Part shown: positions 19,771 to 28,489 of the stretch, one piece after another
How the letters are laid out: each line of letters starts with the position of its first letter
Numbering within the stretch: the first letter of the stretch is position 1
Assembly (NCBI GenBank): GCA_022601195.1
Contig: JAHZIX010000040.1
Location: 155,020-219,019, forward strand
DNA from: Deltaproteobacteria bacterium
GTDB lineage: Bacteria > Acidobacteriota > Thermoanaerobaculia > Multivoradales > JAHZIX01
DNA: 64,000 nucleotides
Direction: 5' to 3'
Program-made: the position numbers and the translations under genes
The notes under the pieces: generated by a model
The model's input: the letters and a program-made list of their open reading frames with translations, nothing else
Database searches by the model: none
What the model was told of the DNA's origin: nothing

Positions 19771-19945
19771 GCCTACCCAAACCGGCGGGCAGCTACCCAT
19801 CCACGTCATATCTGGAACAACGCCCGGGCATACCGCTGACCATAAACACCATGCCGTAAGGTCAGATTGACTTCAGCATCTTGTGGATCGTAGAGGGATT
19901 CTCCATGGGAGAAACACTGCACTCCACACCTAAAGGAGAAACACC

Positions 19946-20368
19946 ATGGCCATGAATTCCCTCGGGAGAAACATCCTGGCAGTCATTGCTGGCGTTGTCA
20001 TCGGCAGCTTCGTCAATATTCTTCTGGTCAACCTTGGGCCGTCGGTGATTCCACTCCCTGAGGGCGCTGATATTTCGACCATGGAGAAATTGCGCGACAG
20101 CATGAAATTGTTCACTCCAGTGAATTTCATTTTTCCCTTTCTAGCACACGCTCTCGGAACCCTCGTGGGAGGCTTCATCGCTGCCAAATTTGCCGCAACC
20201 CACCACATGAAACTTGCCTTGGGAATTGGTGTATTTTTCTTGCTCGGTGGAATCGCTGCGGTCAACATGCTCGGAGGCCCGTTGTGGTTCAATGCCGCCG
20301 ATATCCTGTTGGCTTACATCCCCATGAGCCTTCTCGGAGCGACCCTTGCCGGTAGAAAGCGAATCTAA
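19946..20368 (+). CDS. Four-helix membrane protein, unknown
   Basis: This 140-residue protein has four hydrophobic segments: NILAVIAGVVIGSFVNILLVNLG, NFIFPFLAHALGTLVGGFIAA, LGIGVFFLLGGIAAVNML and AADILLAYIPMSLLGATLAG. The family resembles small hypothetical membrane proteins seen in several environmental bacterial phyla, with a conserved HALGTLVGGFIAAK-type second helix. It ends with a positively charged GRKRI tail. The ATG is preceded by AAAGGAGAAACACC, a good ribosome-binding site. It lies alone between two VOC genes. Function unknown. Confidence 0.7.
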   Translation: MAMNSLGRNILAVIAGVVIGSFVNILLVNLGPSVIPLPEGADISTMEKLRDSMKLFTPVNFIFPFLAHALGTLVGGFIAAKFAATHHMKLALGIGVFFLLGGIAAVNMLGGPLWFNAADILLAYIPMSLLGATLAGRKRI

Positions 20369-20449
20369 GCGCCATCACACGGCAAGCCACCGGCAGCTCG
20401 AAACCAGCAAAGTCGCTAACCCAGAATAGAGGCTAGCAGCCCAGTCACT

Positions 20450-20824
20450 ATGAAGTCGAAAGTTGGAACAAGGCTTGTACCCTCGCTGCTGGCGGCAGAT
20501 CTAGCTGAAACCATCGCCTTCTACCTCAAGGTGGGGTTCAAGCTTGACGATACCCATCCCAAAGACGGGCTCCCGACCTGGGCGGCTTTGGTGCGGGATG
20601 GTATTACCTTGATGTTCTATTCAGAAGCTCCCACGGGGACACCGGACCACCCTATATGCAGCGGCACTCTCTACTTGTACCCAGAGAACCTAGACGCGTT
20701 GATGGCGGAGCTCGAGGGAGTCGTGCCTTTTGCCTGGGGTCCGGAAGTGATGCCCTATGGAATGCGTGAGTTTGCTATCCAAGACCCTAATGGCTATCAC
20801 CTTGCCTTCGTTGAACCCCCTTGA
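20450..20824 (+). CDS. VOC family (glyoxalase/bleomycin-resistance-like) protein
   Basis: This 124-residue cytosolic VOC protein opens with LVPSLLAADLAETIAFYLKVGFKLD and ends with MREFAIQDPNGYHLAFVEP, the E-F-x-(I/V)-x-D-P-x-G-(Y/N) signature common to bleomycin-resistance-like and glyoxalase-like proteins. The last motif carries the usual metal-site Glu region. Substrate unknown. Repeat element B follows about 97 bp after the stop. It is one of three VOC genes within 3 kb that are not close copies of each other. Confidence 0.85.
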   Translation: MKSKVGTRLVPSLLAADLAETIAFYLKVGFKLDDTHPKDGLPTWAALVRDGITLMFYSEAPTGTPDHPICSGTLYLYPENLDALMAELEGVVPFAWGPEVMPYGMREFAIQDPNGYHLAFVEPP

Positions 20825-20920
20825 ACGATCTCCAGATCAGAGGTCAAGGAGTGTGATCGGGCGATATCCTCCTCGAGACGAAACGCTGGCTTTCGACCTG
20901 AAGGCGACCCTAGCCCGAAC

Positions 20921-21082
20921 TTCTCACCATCCTACTGCTTCGTCTTCCTATCTACCTGAATCTCCTGCACCAGAAGATGATTCTGCTTTTCGACAGAATT
21001 CGACTCTGCCTGCGGCGCAGCAGTCACCCTCATCCACAGAATTCCAAGCATCTCCGGTACCTCCCGACGAACTCGGTGAGGA
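20921..21082 (+). repeat. Palindromic intergenic repeat element, copy B
   Basis: This 162-bp copy of the same family has terminal inverted repeats TTCTCACC (20921-20928) and GGTGAGGA (21075-21082), matching at 7 of 8 positions. The interior shares blocks with copy A in the same order, including TATCTACC, the 12-bp CCTGCGGCGCAG centre and CATCTCC near the right end. The halves can again pair imperfectly around the centre. It lies between a VOC gene and a cupin gene, both plus strand. Confidence 0.65.
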
Positions 21083-21120
21083 CTTCCGTCTAGGCTCCTA
21101 CTCATGGGGATATTTGATAG

Positions 21121-21513
21121 ATGAAAACCACTAGCCTTCCCGACCAGCCGGAGGCGAAGTCTCCCGCTGGTGCTGACATTCGATTCATGATGCATGGATC
21201 CTCTGGCAACATGATTCACAGCACCGTATCGCCTCATCAGACAAACCGGGCCACGGTCCATGCGACTGTTAGTGAGTTCTGGTATGTCTTGGAGGGCCAT
21301 GGTGAGATTTGGCGAGACAATGGAAAAGAGAGCCTCACCACGGTTCTCTTACCAGGGACGGCCATCGACATTCCGGTTGGAACAGCTTTTCAGTACCGAA
21401 ATGTCTCGGACCAGGATCTAAAATTTATTTGTATCGCCATGCCACCATGGCCAGGGGATGAAGAGGCGACCTTCTTGGAAGGTAAGTGGCCACCAACAGC
21501 TCCAGCTCCATGA
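21121..21513 (+). CDS. Cupin-domain protein
   Basis: In this 130-residue protein the cupin barrel is recognisable from the motif 1 equivalent ATVHATVSEFWYVLEGHGEIWRD and the motif 2 equivalent PGTAIDIPVGTAFQYRNVSDQDLKFICIAMPPWPG. The PPWPG ending is typical of a group of small cupins often annotated as mannose-6-phosphate-isomerase-like. A histidine (residue about 42) and the Glu in SEFW could supply part of a metal site. The start lies about 39 bp after repeat element B. No operon partner is obvious; the next gene begins 300 bp later. Confidence 0.8.
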   Translation: MKTTSLPDQPEAKSPAGADIRFMMHGSSGNMIHSTVSPHQTNRATVHATVSEFWYVLEGHGEIWRDNGKESLTTVLLPGTAIDIPVGTAFQYRNVSDQDLKFICIAMPPWPGDEEATFLEGKWPPTAPAP

Positions 21514-21813
21514 ACTGGCGATAAGGAGGATCGATCACGAGGGAGGTCCATGGACAAGCGGGGCGACCCCTACCTCCACCCACTGGAAGGCCTACTCGCC
21601 TGAGTATCTATTGGCAACCACCACCCGCTGACCAGATCACAGCTGTTTTGGAACAAGAGTCCGCTGTCCATCTTCTTCCTGCGCGTCGCCTTCTTACCAG
21701 CTAGCAACGGCTACCGTGCCCTGACTTCAGGTAATGATATCTTCGACGAGACCTCTCCGGTGAGTCTCGCAACCGAAACGAGAGCCCACTGAGGGATGTT
21801 AGGAAGGTGTCAG

Positions 21814-22203
21814 ATGGGAGAGCTTCAGATCGCGCGCATCATTCTCTTTGTAAAGGACATAGACCTCATGGTCTCGTTCTACGAAGATGTCCTGAGGCTC
21901 TCCAGGACAAACTCTCCGGACGACTCGGAGGGCTTCGTCTCCTTTGACGTCGGAGCTGCCCAGCTCGCACTCCACCAAATACCTGAGACCTATGCTCGAA
22001 ATATCACGATCAGCGATCCCCCCGTTGCTCGAGGAGACACTCCCATCAAGCTAGCCTTTGGTGCCGAAAATGTGAGTCAGATTTCCGCGGAGCTCAAGTC
22101 TCGTGGCGCGGCCATGGGGCCGGTCCAGGAATTCGGTTCCCTTCATCTCTGTGATGGGATGGACCCGGAGGGCAACATCTTCCAGATCTCGAATCGGCCC
22201 TGA
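21814..22203 (+). CDS. VOC family (glyoxalase I-like) protein
   Basis: This 129-residue protein is of the glyoxalase type: IARIILFVKDIDLMVSFYEDVLRL is the classical first strand and helix, FVSFDVGAAQLALHQIPE the next strands, and LHLCDGMDPEGNIFQISNR the C-terminal DPxGN signature. The start at 21814 is chosen over 21796 because AGGAAGG (21801-21807) sits 6 nt before it. It is third of the three VOC genes here and is followed about 150 bp later by a DinB-like gene. The reaction is not assignable. Confidence 0.85.
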   Translation: MGELQIARIILFVKDIDLMVSFYEDVLRLSRTNSPDDSEGFVSFDVGAAQLALHQIPETYARNITISDPPVARGDTPIKLAFGAENVSQISAELKSRGAAMGPVQEFGSLHLCDGMDPEGNIFQISNRP

Positions 22204-22349
22204 GCCCTCAGCATGGCGAGTTTAGGGAACGGCGTCCTCTGCGCACGAACCAGCGGCCGAGGGACCAATTGCCAGAACTCCAAGACTCCGAGATAAAGGC
22301 GAACAAAGGCCCGTCCCGAAGAAGAGAGAAATGAGGTAGCTTCACAACG

Positions 22350-22868
22350 ATGCCGCAGAGAATTTGGTTCGAGAGAGAGTTCGTCCTAGGAACACCCTTC
22401 GAATCCTTTCCGGAAATTCTGGAGAGGCTCAGGGGTACCCCTGCGCGCCTGGAGGAACGGGTGAGTCAGGTCCCCTCCAAGGATCTGACTCGGCGATACG
22501 GCGAACGGTGGTCTATCCAAGAACATGTGGGACATCTCGCCGATCTCGAGCCCCTTTGGCGCGGTCGAGTCGAGGATTTGTTGGGTGGTCAGGAAGAGCT
22601 GCGCCACGCTGACCTCGAGAACACGGCAACCTGGCAGGCGGAGCACAACAAGGCACAGAGCGAGGTGGTTCTAGCTGAGTTTCGAAGCCAGCGTGCCGAG
22701 CTGATGGAACGCCTCGAATCCCTCAGTGAGGAATCACTGAGGACGGCGACAGCTCTCCACCCACGGCTTCGCCAGCCCATGAGCATAGTGGATCTCTGCT
22801 TTTTCGTTGCCGAACATGACGACCACCATCTGGCAACCGTTTCGACCTTGATCGGGCGCACCCAATAG
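22350..22868 (+). CDS. DinB-like four-helix-bundle protein
   Basis: This 172-residue DinB/YfiT-superfamily protein has GERWSIQEHVGHLADLEPLWRGRVEDLL, which carries the first metal histidine, and FFVAEHDDHHLATVSTL near the C-terminus, which carries the others. The family binds a metal through three histidines and often acts as a thiol-dependent S-transferase; the substrate here is unknown. It stands alone, with about 147 bp before and 171 bp after, on the same strand as the surrounding small genes. Confidence 0.88.
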   Translation: MPQRIWFEREFVLGTPFESFPEILERLRGTPARLEERVSQVPSKDLTRRYGERWSIQEHVGHLADLEPLWRGRVEDLLGGQEELRHADLENTATWQAEHNKAQSEVVLAEFRSQRAELMERLESLSEESLRTATALHPRLRQPMSIVDLCFFVAEHDDHHLATVSTLIGRTQ

Positions 22869-23039
22869 CCGAACAACACGAGGCGAACTCCGCAAGAAGG
22901 CGATGGCTGGCCCAAAGTTCGAGCTCCACCAAGAGATGACGAGACGACAAAGTTCCTGGCGTCGTCTTTGGGATCACACCTTCAACACCACCTGTAGGAC
23001 CCCTGGGAATCCCCGGATCCTTCTAAAGTTCCTCAAAAA

Positions 23040-25850
23040 ATGAAACCTGCCTACCCCCTCTACCTTGCCAGTCTATGGCTTGTCTTCTTCGCCACCTCTC
23101 TTTTCGCCCAGGACGACAAGCCCAACCTGAAGCCAAACGAGTCGTTGAAGCCGTTCTTGCTCGGTGGTATCCAAACCCACGAGCCGGACCACCAACGTTG
23201 GGTCGCAGCGCTCAACCAGGCAGGCATGAATGCGGTGCAGGTGACGGTCTACGCTCACCAGGGCCCCTGGAATACCGCCAAGCTGTGGTACGCGAGGCAG
23301 GAGCCGGCGGTCGTCGCCGAGATCCGTGCGGCACGCCAGAACGGTCTTCAAGTTGTGCTGGTATTGCGCGTTGCCTTGGACCACAACGAACCAGAAAACA
23401 GGTTCCTTTGGCACGGATTGATTTACCCCGAAACGGAACAGGCAACCCGGGATTGGTTCCGCATCTACACCGACTTCGTCGCCAAATGGGGCCGCATCGC
23501 TGAACGAGAAGGCGTCGAGGTCTTGGGGATTGCCAGCGAAATGAACTCCCTCGCAGCGACCCTGCCCCTCCATGAGCTTCCTGAGCTGCCACAGTATTAC
23601 CTCGACGATGCCAGCCAAGAGCGGTTGCGCACCCTGGTTGGACGTTCCGAGGAACTCTTTACCGAGGACGTCCGGGTGGGTATGGGGGCCGGCGACTTCG
23701 AGTCCCTTGATGACTTCCTAGTGGAGCGGAATCGTGCAGAGAGGGCCTGGGCAAAGACCTACATTTTCGCCGGAGCCGAGAATCCGGTAGAGGCGATGAA
23801 CCAGCGCCGACGGCTCCTGGATGGCCACTGGAGGCAGCTGGTGAAGAAGGTCCGGAGGGTCTACTCCGGGCGACTGACCCTGGCGGCGAACTTCGACAAC
23901 TACCACGAGGTCTCGTTTTGGGACGAGCTCGACCTCATGGGCATCAATGCCTATTTTCCCCTGCGGGAGAGCCTCGAGACGCCTCTCCAAGAAGAAGGGC
24001 TGGTCGCCTCGTGGCGGGGGGTATTCGAGAAGATCAAGGCCTTCAAGGAATCCCACCATCTATCTCAGGAGGTCCTGTTCACCGAGCTGGGCTACACCCG
24101 TTGGCGAGGGGTCACAGTGGCCCCTTGGAGCTCGGAAGGTTTCATTCCCCTGTGGGATCCGGAGGGAGACCCGGAGAAAGACCGGGCCTTCTTCTGGGCT
24201 GCCCAGCCCATCGAGCCAGAGGAGCGGGCGCTGGCGGTACGCGCTCTCCACCATGTCTGGTCGGAAGATCCATCCCGACTGGCCGGAATTCTCTATTGGA
24301 AGCTCTCTTCTCTCCTCGATCTCCAGAGGTTCGAGCCCTTCATGCTGTATTTGGGTGAACGGGCCACTCATCCCCTCTTCGAAGCGTTGACCCGCTTTAG
24401 CGAAGGAACCAGGCCACTCAGTCCCCTCGACCTCGACCCTCTCCATGTGGGGGGCGCCACGTATCGGCTTGGGGTGGATGCCATCTTCCGGGACGATCTC
24501 GAAGCACTGAAGGCTCTGGGCCGTAAAGTCGCCAGAAGGAAACCCCCTCCTGGCCGCACCCCACTACTGCATCTCGCCGTCCGTTTGGGACGGGGAGATC
24601 TGGTTCGGTACCTGATCAAGGTGGGCGCTCGACGGAACCAACGCGACCCAGGCGGCTTCCTTCCCATCCATTGGGCTTGTTTCCAGAGCGATCCGGAGTT
24701 GGTGAGCCCTCTCCTGCCGCGCCACAAGGGTTTTTGGCGTCTCCGGCAACTCTGGCGCAAACCTCATCTGCGAGATGCCCACGACGAGACCCCGCTCATG
24801 AAGTGTGCACGGCTCGGCAACGTACCGGTAGCCCGTCGGCTCATCGGGGATGGCCCAAACCAAATCCAGGCCCATAACGACCGAGGGCAAACCGCCCTTC
24901 ACCTAGCCACCGCTCGAGCCTCCGAAGAGATGATCGCACTCTTGATCTCTGGTGGCGGCAACGTCGATACTCCCGACCAGGATGGGCTGACAGCGCTCCA
25001 TCTCGGCGCCCGCCGGGGTGAGGTGGGAATTGTCGAAGCCTTGGCCAAGATATCCAAAGGTAACCCCAATCGGGAAGGGAACCGCCCCGCTCACGAAGCG
25101 GCGATCCATGGCAGAGGCGATGCCTTTCGCCTCTTGTTCGAGCCGGAGATAGCGGGTGAGATCAACATTTATGGCCAGAGCCTGCTCCATCTAGCAGCTC
25201 ATGGCGGAGATTTGGAGACCTTGAAGATCCTCTTGAGGTATTTTCCGCAGGTCGATCCGACCGATCACGACGGCTGGACTCCCCTAGCCTTCGCCACTCG
25301 CAACGGTAGAGCTGCGGCGGTCGAGCTCTTGCTCCAGGAGGGCGCTGACATCGGACACCGCAACTCCCGAGGCACTACGGTGCTACATCTCGCTGCCGCT
25401 CGCTCCAAGCCCTTCTTGCTCCAGCAGCTGGCCGAGCAGGCCAACCACATCGACCTGGTCGACAGCGACGGCAATACAGCACTTCACCACTCGGCAGGGT
25501 GGGGCCACGTGGAGAACGTTCGCCTTTTGCTGGCAGCAGGCGCCAACATCCATAGCCGGAACCAAGACGGAGACACGCCCCTGGACATAGCGGAGGATTC
25601 CGAGAAATACCGAGCAGCTTTGTTATTACGAACCGCGGCCGAAAAAGAACCCAGAGAAGAATCTTCATTGAAGATCCCCCCAGAGCCGGAGAAAGGCTCG
25701 CCACAAGCTCTTCGGAACTCCCCAAGGCCTTCCTACAAACCGGAGGTAACGAGGCTTCATCAGCGGTACGAAACGAGCTCTTCCACGACTGACAGGAGCG
25801 CTCAGAATCTCCAGCGGTCCTTCTCAAAAACATCCTCTCTAGGACAATAA
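23040..25850 (+). CDS. Secreted GH113-like glycosidase fused to about 11 ankyrin repeats
   Basis: This 936-residue protein has a signal peptide (LYLASLWLVFFATSLFA), then a (beta/alpha)8 domain (about 35-430) resembling the GH113/GH-A clan: LLGGIQTHEPDHQRWVAAL, an acid/base candidate E167 in IASEMNSLA, and a nucleophile candidate E349 in LFTELGYTRWRG. From about 500 to 865, roughly eleven ankyrin repeats follow with the GxTALHLAA-type core (GQTALHLAT, GLTALHLGA, GQSLLHLAA, GTTVLHLAA, GNTALHHSA). The Pro/Ser-rich tail is low complexity. By family the catalytic domain would hydrolyse mannan-like or similar glycans outside the cytoplasm. Its stop overlaps the next ATG by one base (TAATG), coupling it to a sulfatase. 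No strong Shine-Dalgarno sequence is seen. The pairing of glycosidase and ankyrin is unusual. Confidence 0.82.
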   Translation: MKPAYPLYLASLWLVFFATSLFAQDDKPNLKPNESLKPFLLGGIQTHEPDHQRWVAALNQAGMNAVQVTVYAHQGPWNTAKLWYARQEPAVVAEIRAARQNGLQVVLVLRVALDHNEPENRFLWHGLIYPETEQATRDWFRIYTDFVAKWGRIAEREGVEVLGIASEMNSLAATLPLHELPELPQYYLDDASQERLRTLVGRSEELFTEDVRVGMGAGDFESLDDFLVERNRAERAWAKTYIFAGAENPVEAMNQRRRLLDGHWRQLVKKVRRVYSGRLTLAANFDNYHEVSFWDELDLMGINAYFPLRESLETPLQEEGLVASWRGVFEKIKAFKESHHLSQEVLFTELGYTRWRGVTVAPWSSEGFIPLWDPEGDPEKDRAFFWAAQPIEPEERALAVRALHHVWSEDPSRLAGILYWKLSSLLDLQRFEPFMLYLGERATHPLFEALTRFSEGTRPLSPLDLDPLHVGGATYRLGVDAIFRDDLEALKALGRKVARRKPPPGRTPLLHLAVRLGRGDLVRYLIKVGARRNQRDPGGFLPIHWACFQSDPELVSPLLPRHKGFWRLRQLWRKPHLRDAHDETPLMKCARLGNVPVARRLIGDGPNQIQAHNDRGQTALHLATARASEEMIALLISGGGNVDTPDQDGLTALHLGARRGEVGIVEALAKISKGNPNREGNRPAHEAAIHGRGDAFRLLFEPEIAGEINIYGQSLLHLAAHGGDLETLKILLRYFPQVDPTDHDGWTPLAFATRNGRAAAVELLLQEGADIGHRNSRGTTVLHLAAARSKPFLLQQLAEQANHIDLVDSDGNTALHHSAGWGHVENVRLLLAAGANIHSRNQDGDTPLDIAEDSEKYRAALLLRTAAEKEPREESSLKIPPEPEKGSPQALRNSPRPSYKPEVTRLHQRYETSSSTTDRSAQNLQRSFSKTSSLGQ

Positions 25851-27361
25851 TGAGCTCAAATTTCGAGACAGCGAAGATTCTCGTGGGAATGACGGTAGGC
25901 GCCCACTCTCGAACGGAGACAGGAGCCAATACTTTAGGTAGATGGGCCCACCCGATCCACGAGGTAGCTTCTGCCTTGCGCCCGAGACTCAACAGAGCCT
26001 CGTCCGGCCTCTCCGGTACGCTGCTCCGGCTCGTTCTGGCCCTACTCCCGCTGGTCCTCTTGTCGGCCTGCAGTGACCCGCCACCCGCCGATCCGATGCT
26101 ACCCGCTCCAGTGGTCATCTTGGACATCGACACCCTTCGCGCCGACCACTTGGGATGTTACGGCTACCGACGCCCCACGAGCCCCAGGATCGACGCTCTC
26201 GCCAACGAGTCTTTCCTCTTTCAATGGGCTTTCAGTCAAGCGCATTCCACAGGACCTTCCCAAGGCTCGATCTTCACGGGCCTCTACCCCACGACTCATA
26301 GCTTGGTGTACAACGGCGCCCGGCTCCCCGACTCCGTCACCACCCTCGCGGAGCACTTCTCCGACGCCGGCTTCAAGACAGCGGCCTTCGTGGACGGTGG
26401 CTTCATGGATCCGATATTTGGTCTCGATCAGGGTTTCCAACACTATGAGACTCACGACTGGAAAGGTTTGGATACCATCGGCCCACGGGTCATCGATTGG
26501 CTCCGAAGAAACGCCGAAGAAAACTTCCTGCTGTTGGTTCACACCTACGATGTGCATGCGGACTACACTCCACCGGAACCCTTTCGCTCCCTTTTCACCG
26601 AGGGAATCACTCCGACCCCTGGCTTCGAACCCACGGTGAAACAGCTCGAGGTGATTCGCAAATCCCAGGCGAGGGACCAAGCACTCCAACTTCCTGCTGC
26701 TGACCTAGCCTTTGCGGAGGCTCGATACGACGGAGGGATCCGCTTTGTCGATTATTGGGTCGGCCGCATCCTCGACGAACTGCAAGCCCTGGGCCTGGAT
26801 CGACGAGCCACCATCATTCTTCTTTCCGATCACGGCGAGGCTTTCCAAGAACACGGCACCGTCGAGCATGATCGTCTCTATGCCCCGGTGACCCACATTC
26901 CCCTCTTGATCCGGCCTCCGGGAGGCACGCAAGGGAAAGTGGTCGAATCGGTAGTGCAGGCCATGGACATCATGCCGACCCTGCTGGAAGGGGCCGGTCT
27001 CCAGGTGCCAACCAACCTCCAGGGGCGAAGCTTGCTCCCGTTCCTGCGCGGCGAGCCCCCCCGGGAGATGCCCGCCTTCTCCGAATCACCCTATTTTGGC
27101 CACCGCCGCGCGATCGCATGGGGTGATCATCATCTGATCGGTGCCTTGGAGAGCGACCACATCGAACTCTTCAACTTCCGGCTTGACCCTCTAGAGCTGG
27201 AAGAACTCTCAGCCGAGAATCCGCAGGTCGTTTCTGAGCTTTATGACGTCGCCAAACGATGGCAAGACTCCCTCAACCTCCGCGGGGCGCCGGAAACGGA
27301 GGTTCCTTCCCTGGACGACGAAAAGGTCAAGAGTCTGCAGGCGCTGGGATATCTGAACTAG
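25850..27361 (+). CDS. Lipoprotein sulfatase-family hydrolase
   Basis: This 503-residue reading contains a lipobox (LPLVLLSAC) at about residue 75, followed by an alkaline-phosphatase-superfamily sulfatase domain: ILDIDTLRADHLGCYGY (first metal Asp pair), the active-site region STGPSQGSIFTG, VHTYDVHADYTPP, LLSDHGEAFQEHG (second metal site) and MDIMPTLLEGAG. The nucleophile position, Cys/Ser in formylglycine sulfatases (C/S-x-P-S-R), is Thr in TGPSQ, so the usual formylglycine cannot form. It may hydrolyse phosphate or phosphonate esters, or use another mechanism. Start: ATG 25850 overlaps the upstream stop. TTG 25976, with GAGGT 10 nt before it, gives a normal lipoprotein leader and may be the true start (461 residues). 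It was probably coupled to the glycosidase gene. Confidence 0.85.
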   Translation: MSSNFETAKILVGMTVGAHSRTETGANTLGRWAHPIHEVASALRPRLNRASSGLSGTLLRLVLALLPLVLLSACSDPPPADPMLPAPVVILDIDTLRADHLGCYGYRRPTSPRIDALANESFLFQWAFSQAHSTGPSQGSIFTGLYPTTHSLVYNGARLPDSVTTLAEHFSDAGFKTAAFVDGGFMDPIFGLDQGFQHYETHDWKGLDTIGPRVIDWLRRNAEENFLLLVHTYDVHADYTPPEPFRSLFTEGITPTPGFEPTVKQLEVIRKSQARDQALQLPAADLAFAEARYDGGIRFVDYWVGRILDELQALGLDRRATIILLSDHGEAFQEHGTVEHDRLYAPVTHIPLLIRPPGGTQGKVVESVVQAMDIMPTLLEGAGLQVPTNLQGRSLLPFLRGEPPREMPAFSESPYFGHRRAIAWGDHHLIGALESDHIELFNFRLDPLELEELSAENPQVVSELYDVAKRWQDSLNLRGAPETEVPSLDDEKVKSLQALGYLN

Positions 27362-27431
27362 GTCGAGATGAAGAAATGCCTGTAAAGGAGTGGTCGCTAG
27401 CGACAAGCTCTTCCACCCAAATACACAATGG

Positions 27432-27647
27432 ATGAAGGAACCCTACTGTTGCTCAGGATCGTCCCTCGAATTAAAATCTCCCGGACACGGTTAGTCGGCA
27501 AGAACGAGGAATTGGCGATGGATCAAACTAAAGGACCGAAAGAAAACCCGAAGTTTGTCGAGGGTTCTTTATCATTGATCCGTCAGAGCACCATACGGAG
27601 CCGGAAACTCCTTCACCCTTGCCGGAAAATATCTGAGGAAAGATAAC
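27432..27647 (+). other. Short non-conserved coding-like fragment before the start-less gene
   Basis: No intact gene is visible between the sulfatase and the next gene. One reading frame here ends with GFFIIDPSEHHTEPETP and a TGA at 27632-27634, immediately before the presumed start of the gene at 27648. It looks like the tail of a protein-coding sequence but has no upstream body: a TAA closes the frame about 40 codons earlier. It may be a remnant of a gene that once preceded the 27648 gene. Confidence 0.25.
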
Positions 27648-28283
27648 ATCGTCAACATCCAACTTCTAGAACTCCTCAAGACGGGCGCCCTGGGAAAGAT
27701 ACGTCCTGGTCAGCCCGCTTCTGAAGTCCACGAAGCCTTTGGCCCTCCTCCTGAGTGGGGTGGATCTTTTCCAGATAGTTTACCTCGTGGCGTATGGAGG
27801 TACCGCTGTGTCGAGCTATTCTTCGAAGGAAAGCAACCGATGATTCTGAGAGCCGCCTCCATCAATATCGAAGAATGGCCATTGACTGGTAATGGCGGCC
27901 TTCAGATCGACACTCATGGCTTTTCCCTAGGACTACAGCTTGCCGACTTCGTTGCCCAGATGCAAGCAGAGGGCCTGAATTTCTACCAAGATGACCCGGT
28001 CGATTCAGACCTCTATCCCGACGTCAAATGGACCGTAATACGATTTGAGGGAGGGGCGGAAGCCTATTTCTACTCCGACGAAGAGACAAACTCGGAACTG
28101 GTTCGTATCCGTCTCGAAAAAGCACCTACCAAGAAACCAAAGCTCAAACAGATCTCAATCTCTCTTCCAGAAGATGCCTATGAACGGATACGGCTCAAGG
28201 CAACCCAAGAGAATCGCCGCTCTATCTCCAAGATCTGCTCAACATGGATTCTTGATAACTTAGAGGACTTGATTCAAGCTTGA
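27648..28283 (+). CDS. Unknown protein with C-terminal ribbon-helix-helix-like segment; no canonical start codon
   Basis: The open frame runs from 27579 to 28283 but contains no ATG, GTG or TTG before ATG 27840. The conserved-looking N-terminus, NIQLLELLKTGALGKIRPGQ, begins near 27654. GAGGAAAG (27635-27642) lies 5 nt before an ATC at 27648, so I place a non-canonical ATC start there (211 residues). The N-terminal region resembles small proteins beginning LLELLKxGxxGxIxxGxxxxxVxxxxGPP. The C-terminus, KQISISLPEDAYERIRLKATQENRRS, looks like a ribbon-helix-helix DNA-binding unit of the antitoxin kind. It may be an immunity or antitoxin protein; this is inference. An internal start at 27840 would remove the best-conserved part. 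Confidence 0.5.
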   Translation: MVNIQLLELLKTGALGKIRPGQPASEVHEAFGPPPEWGGSFPDSLPRGVWRYRCVELFFEGKQPMILRAASINIEEWPLTGNGGLQIDTHGFSLGLQLADFVAQMQAEGLNFYQDDPVDSDLYPDVKWTVIRFEGGAEAYFYSDEETNSELVRIRLEKAPTKKPKLKQISISLPEDAYERIRLKATQENRRSISKICSTWILDNLEDLIQA

Positions 28284-28489
28284 CCAGGGAGCCTTCAAAG
28301 AAGAGTAAAAACCTCCGCCTAGTGCTTCAGGAAGACCCCCACCTCTACACGTCCCCTGTAAACAGACGCATTTGCTAGAATCGAATCAATACCAAGAATG
28401 GAGACCGAAAGGAAATAGGCGAGCAGCAAGTAGTAGCGAAACGCATTGTTTGCTCGCATCGAGCCAGGCGAGGACCAGGACTTCCGACC

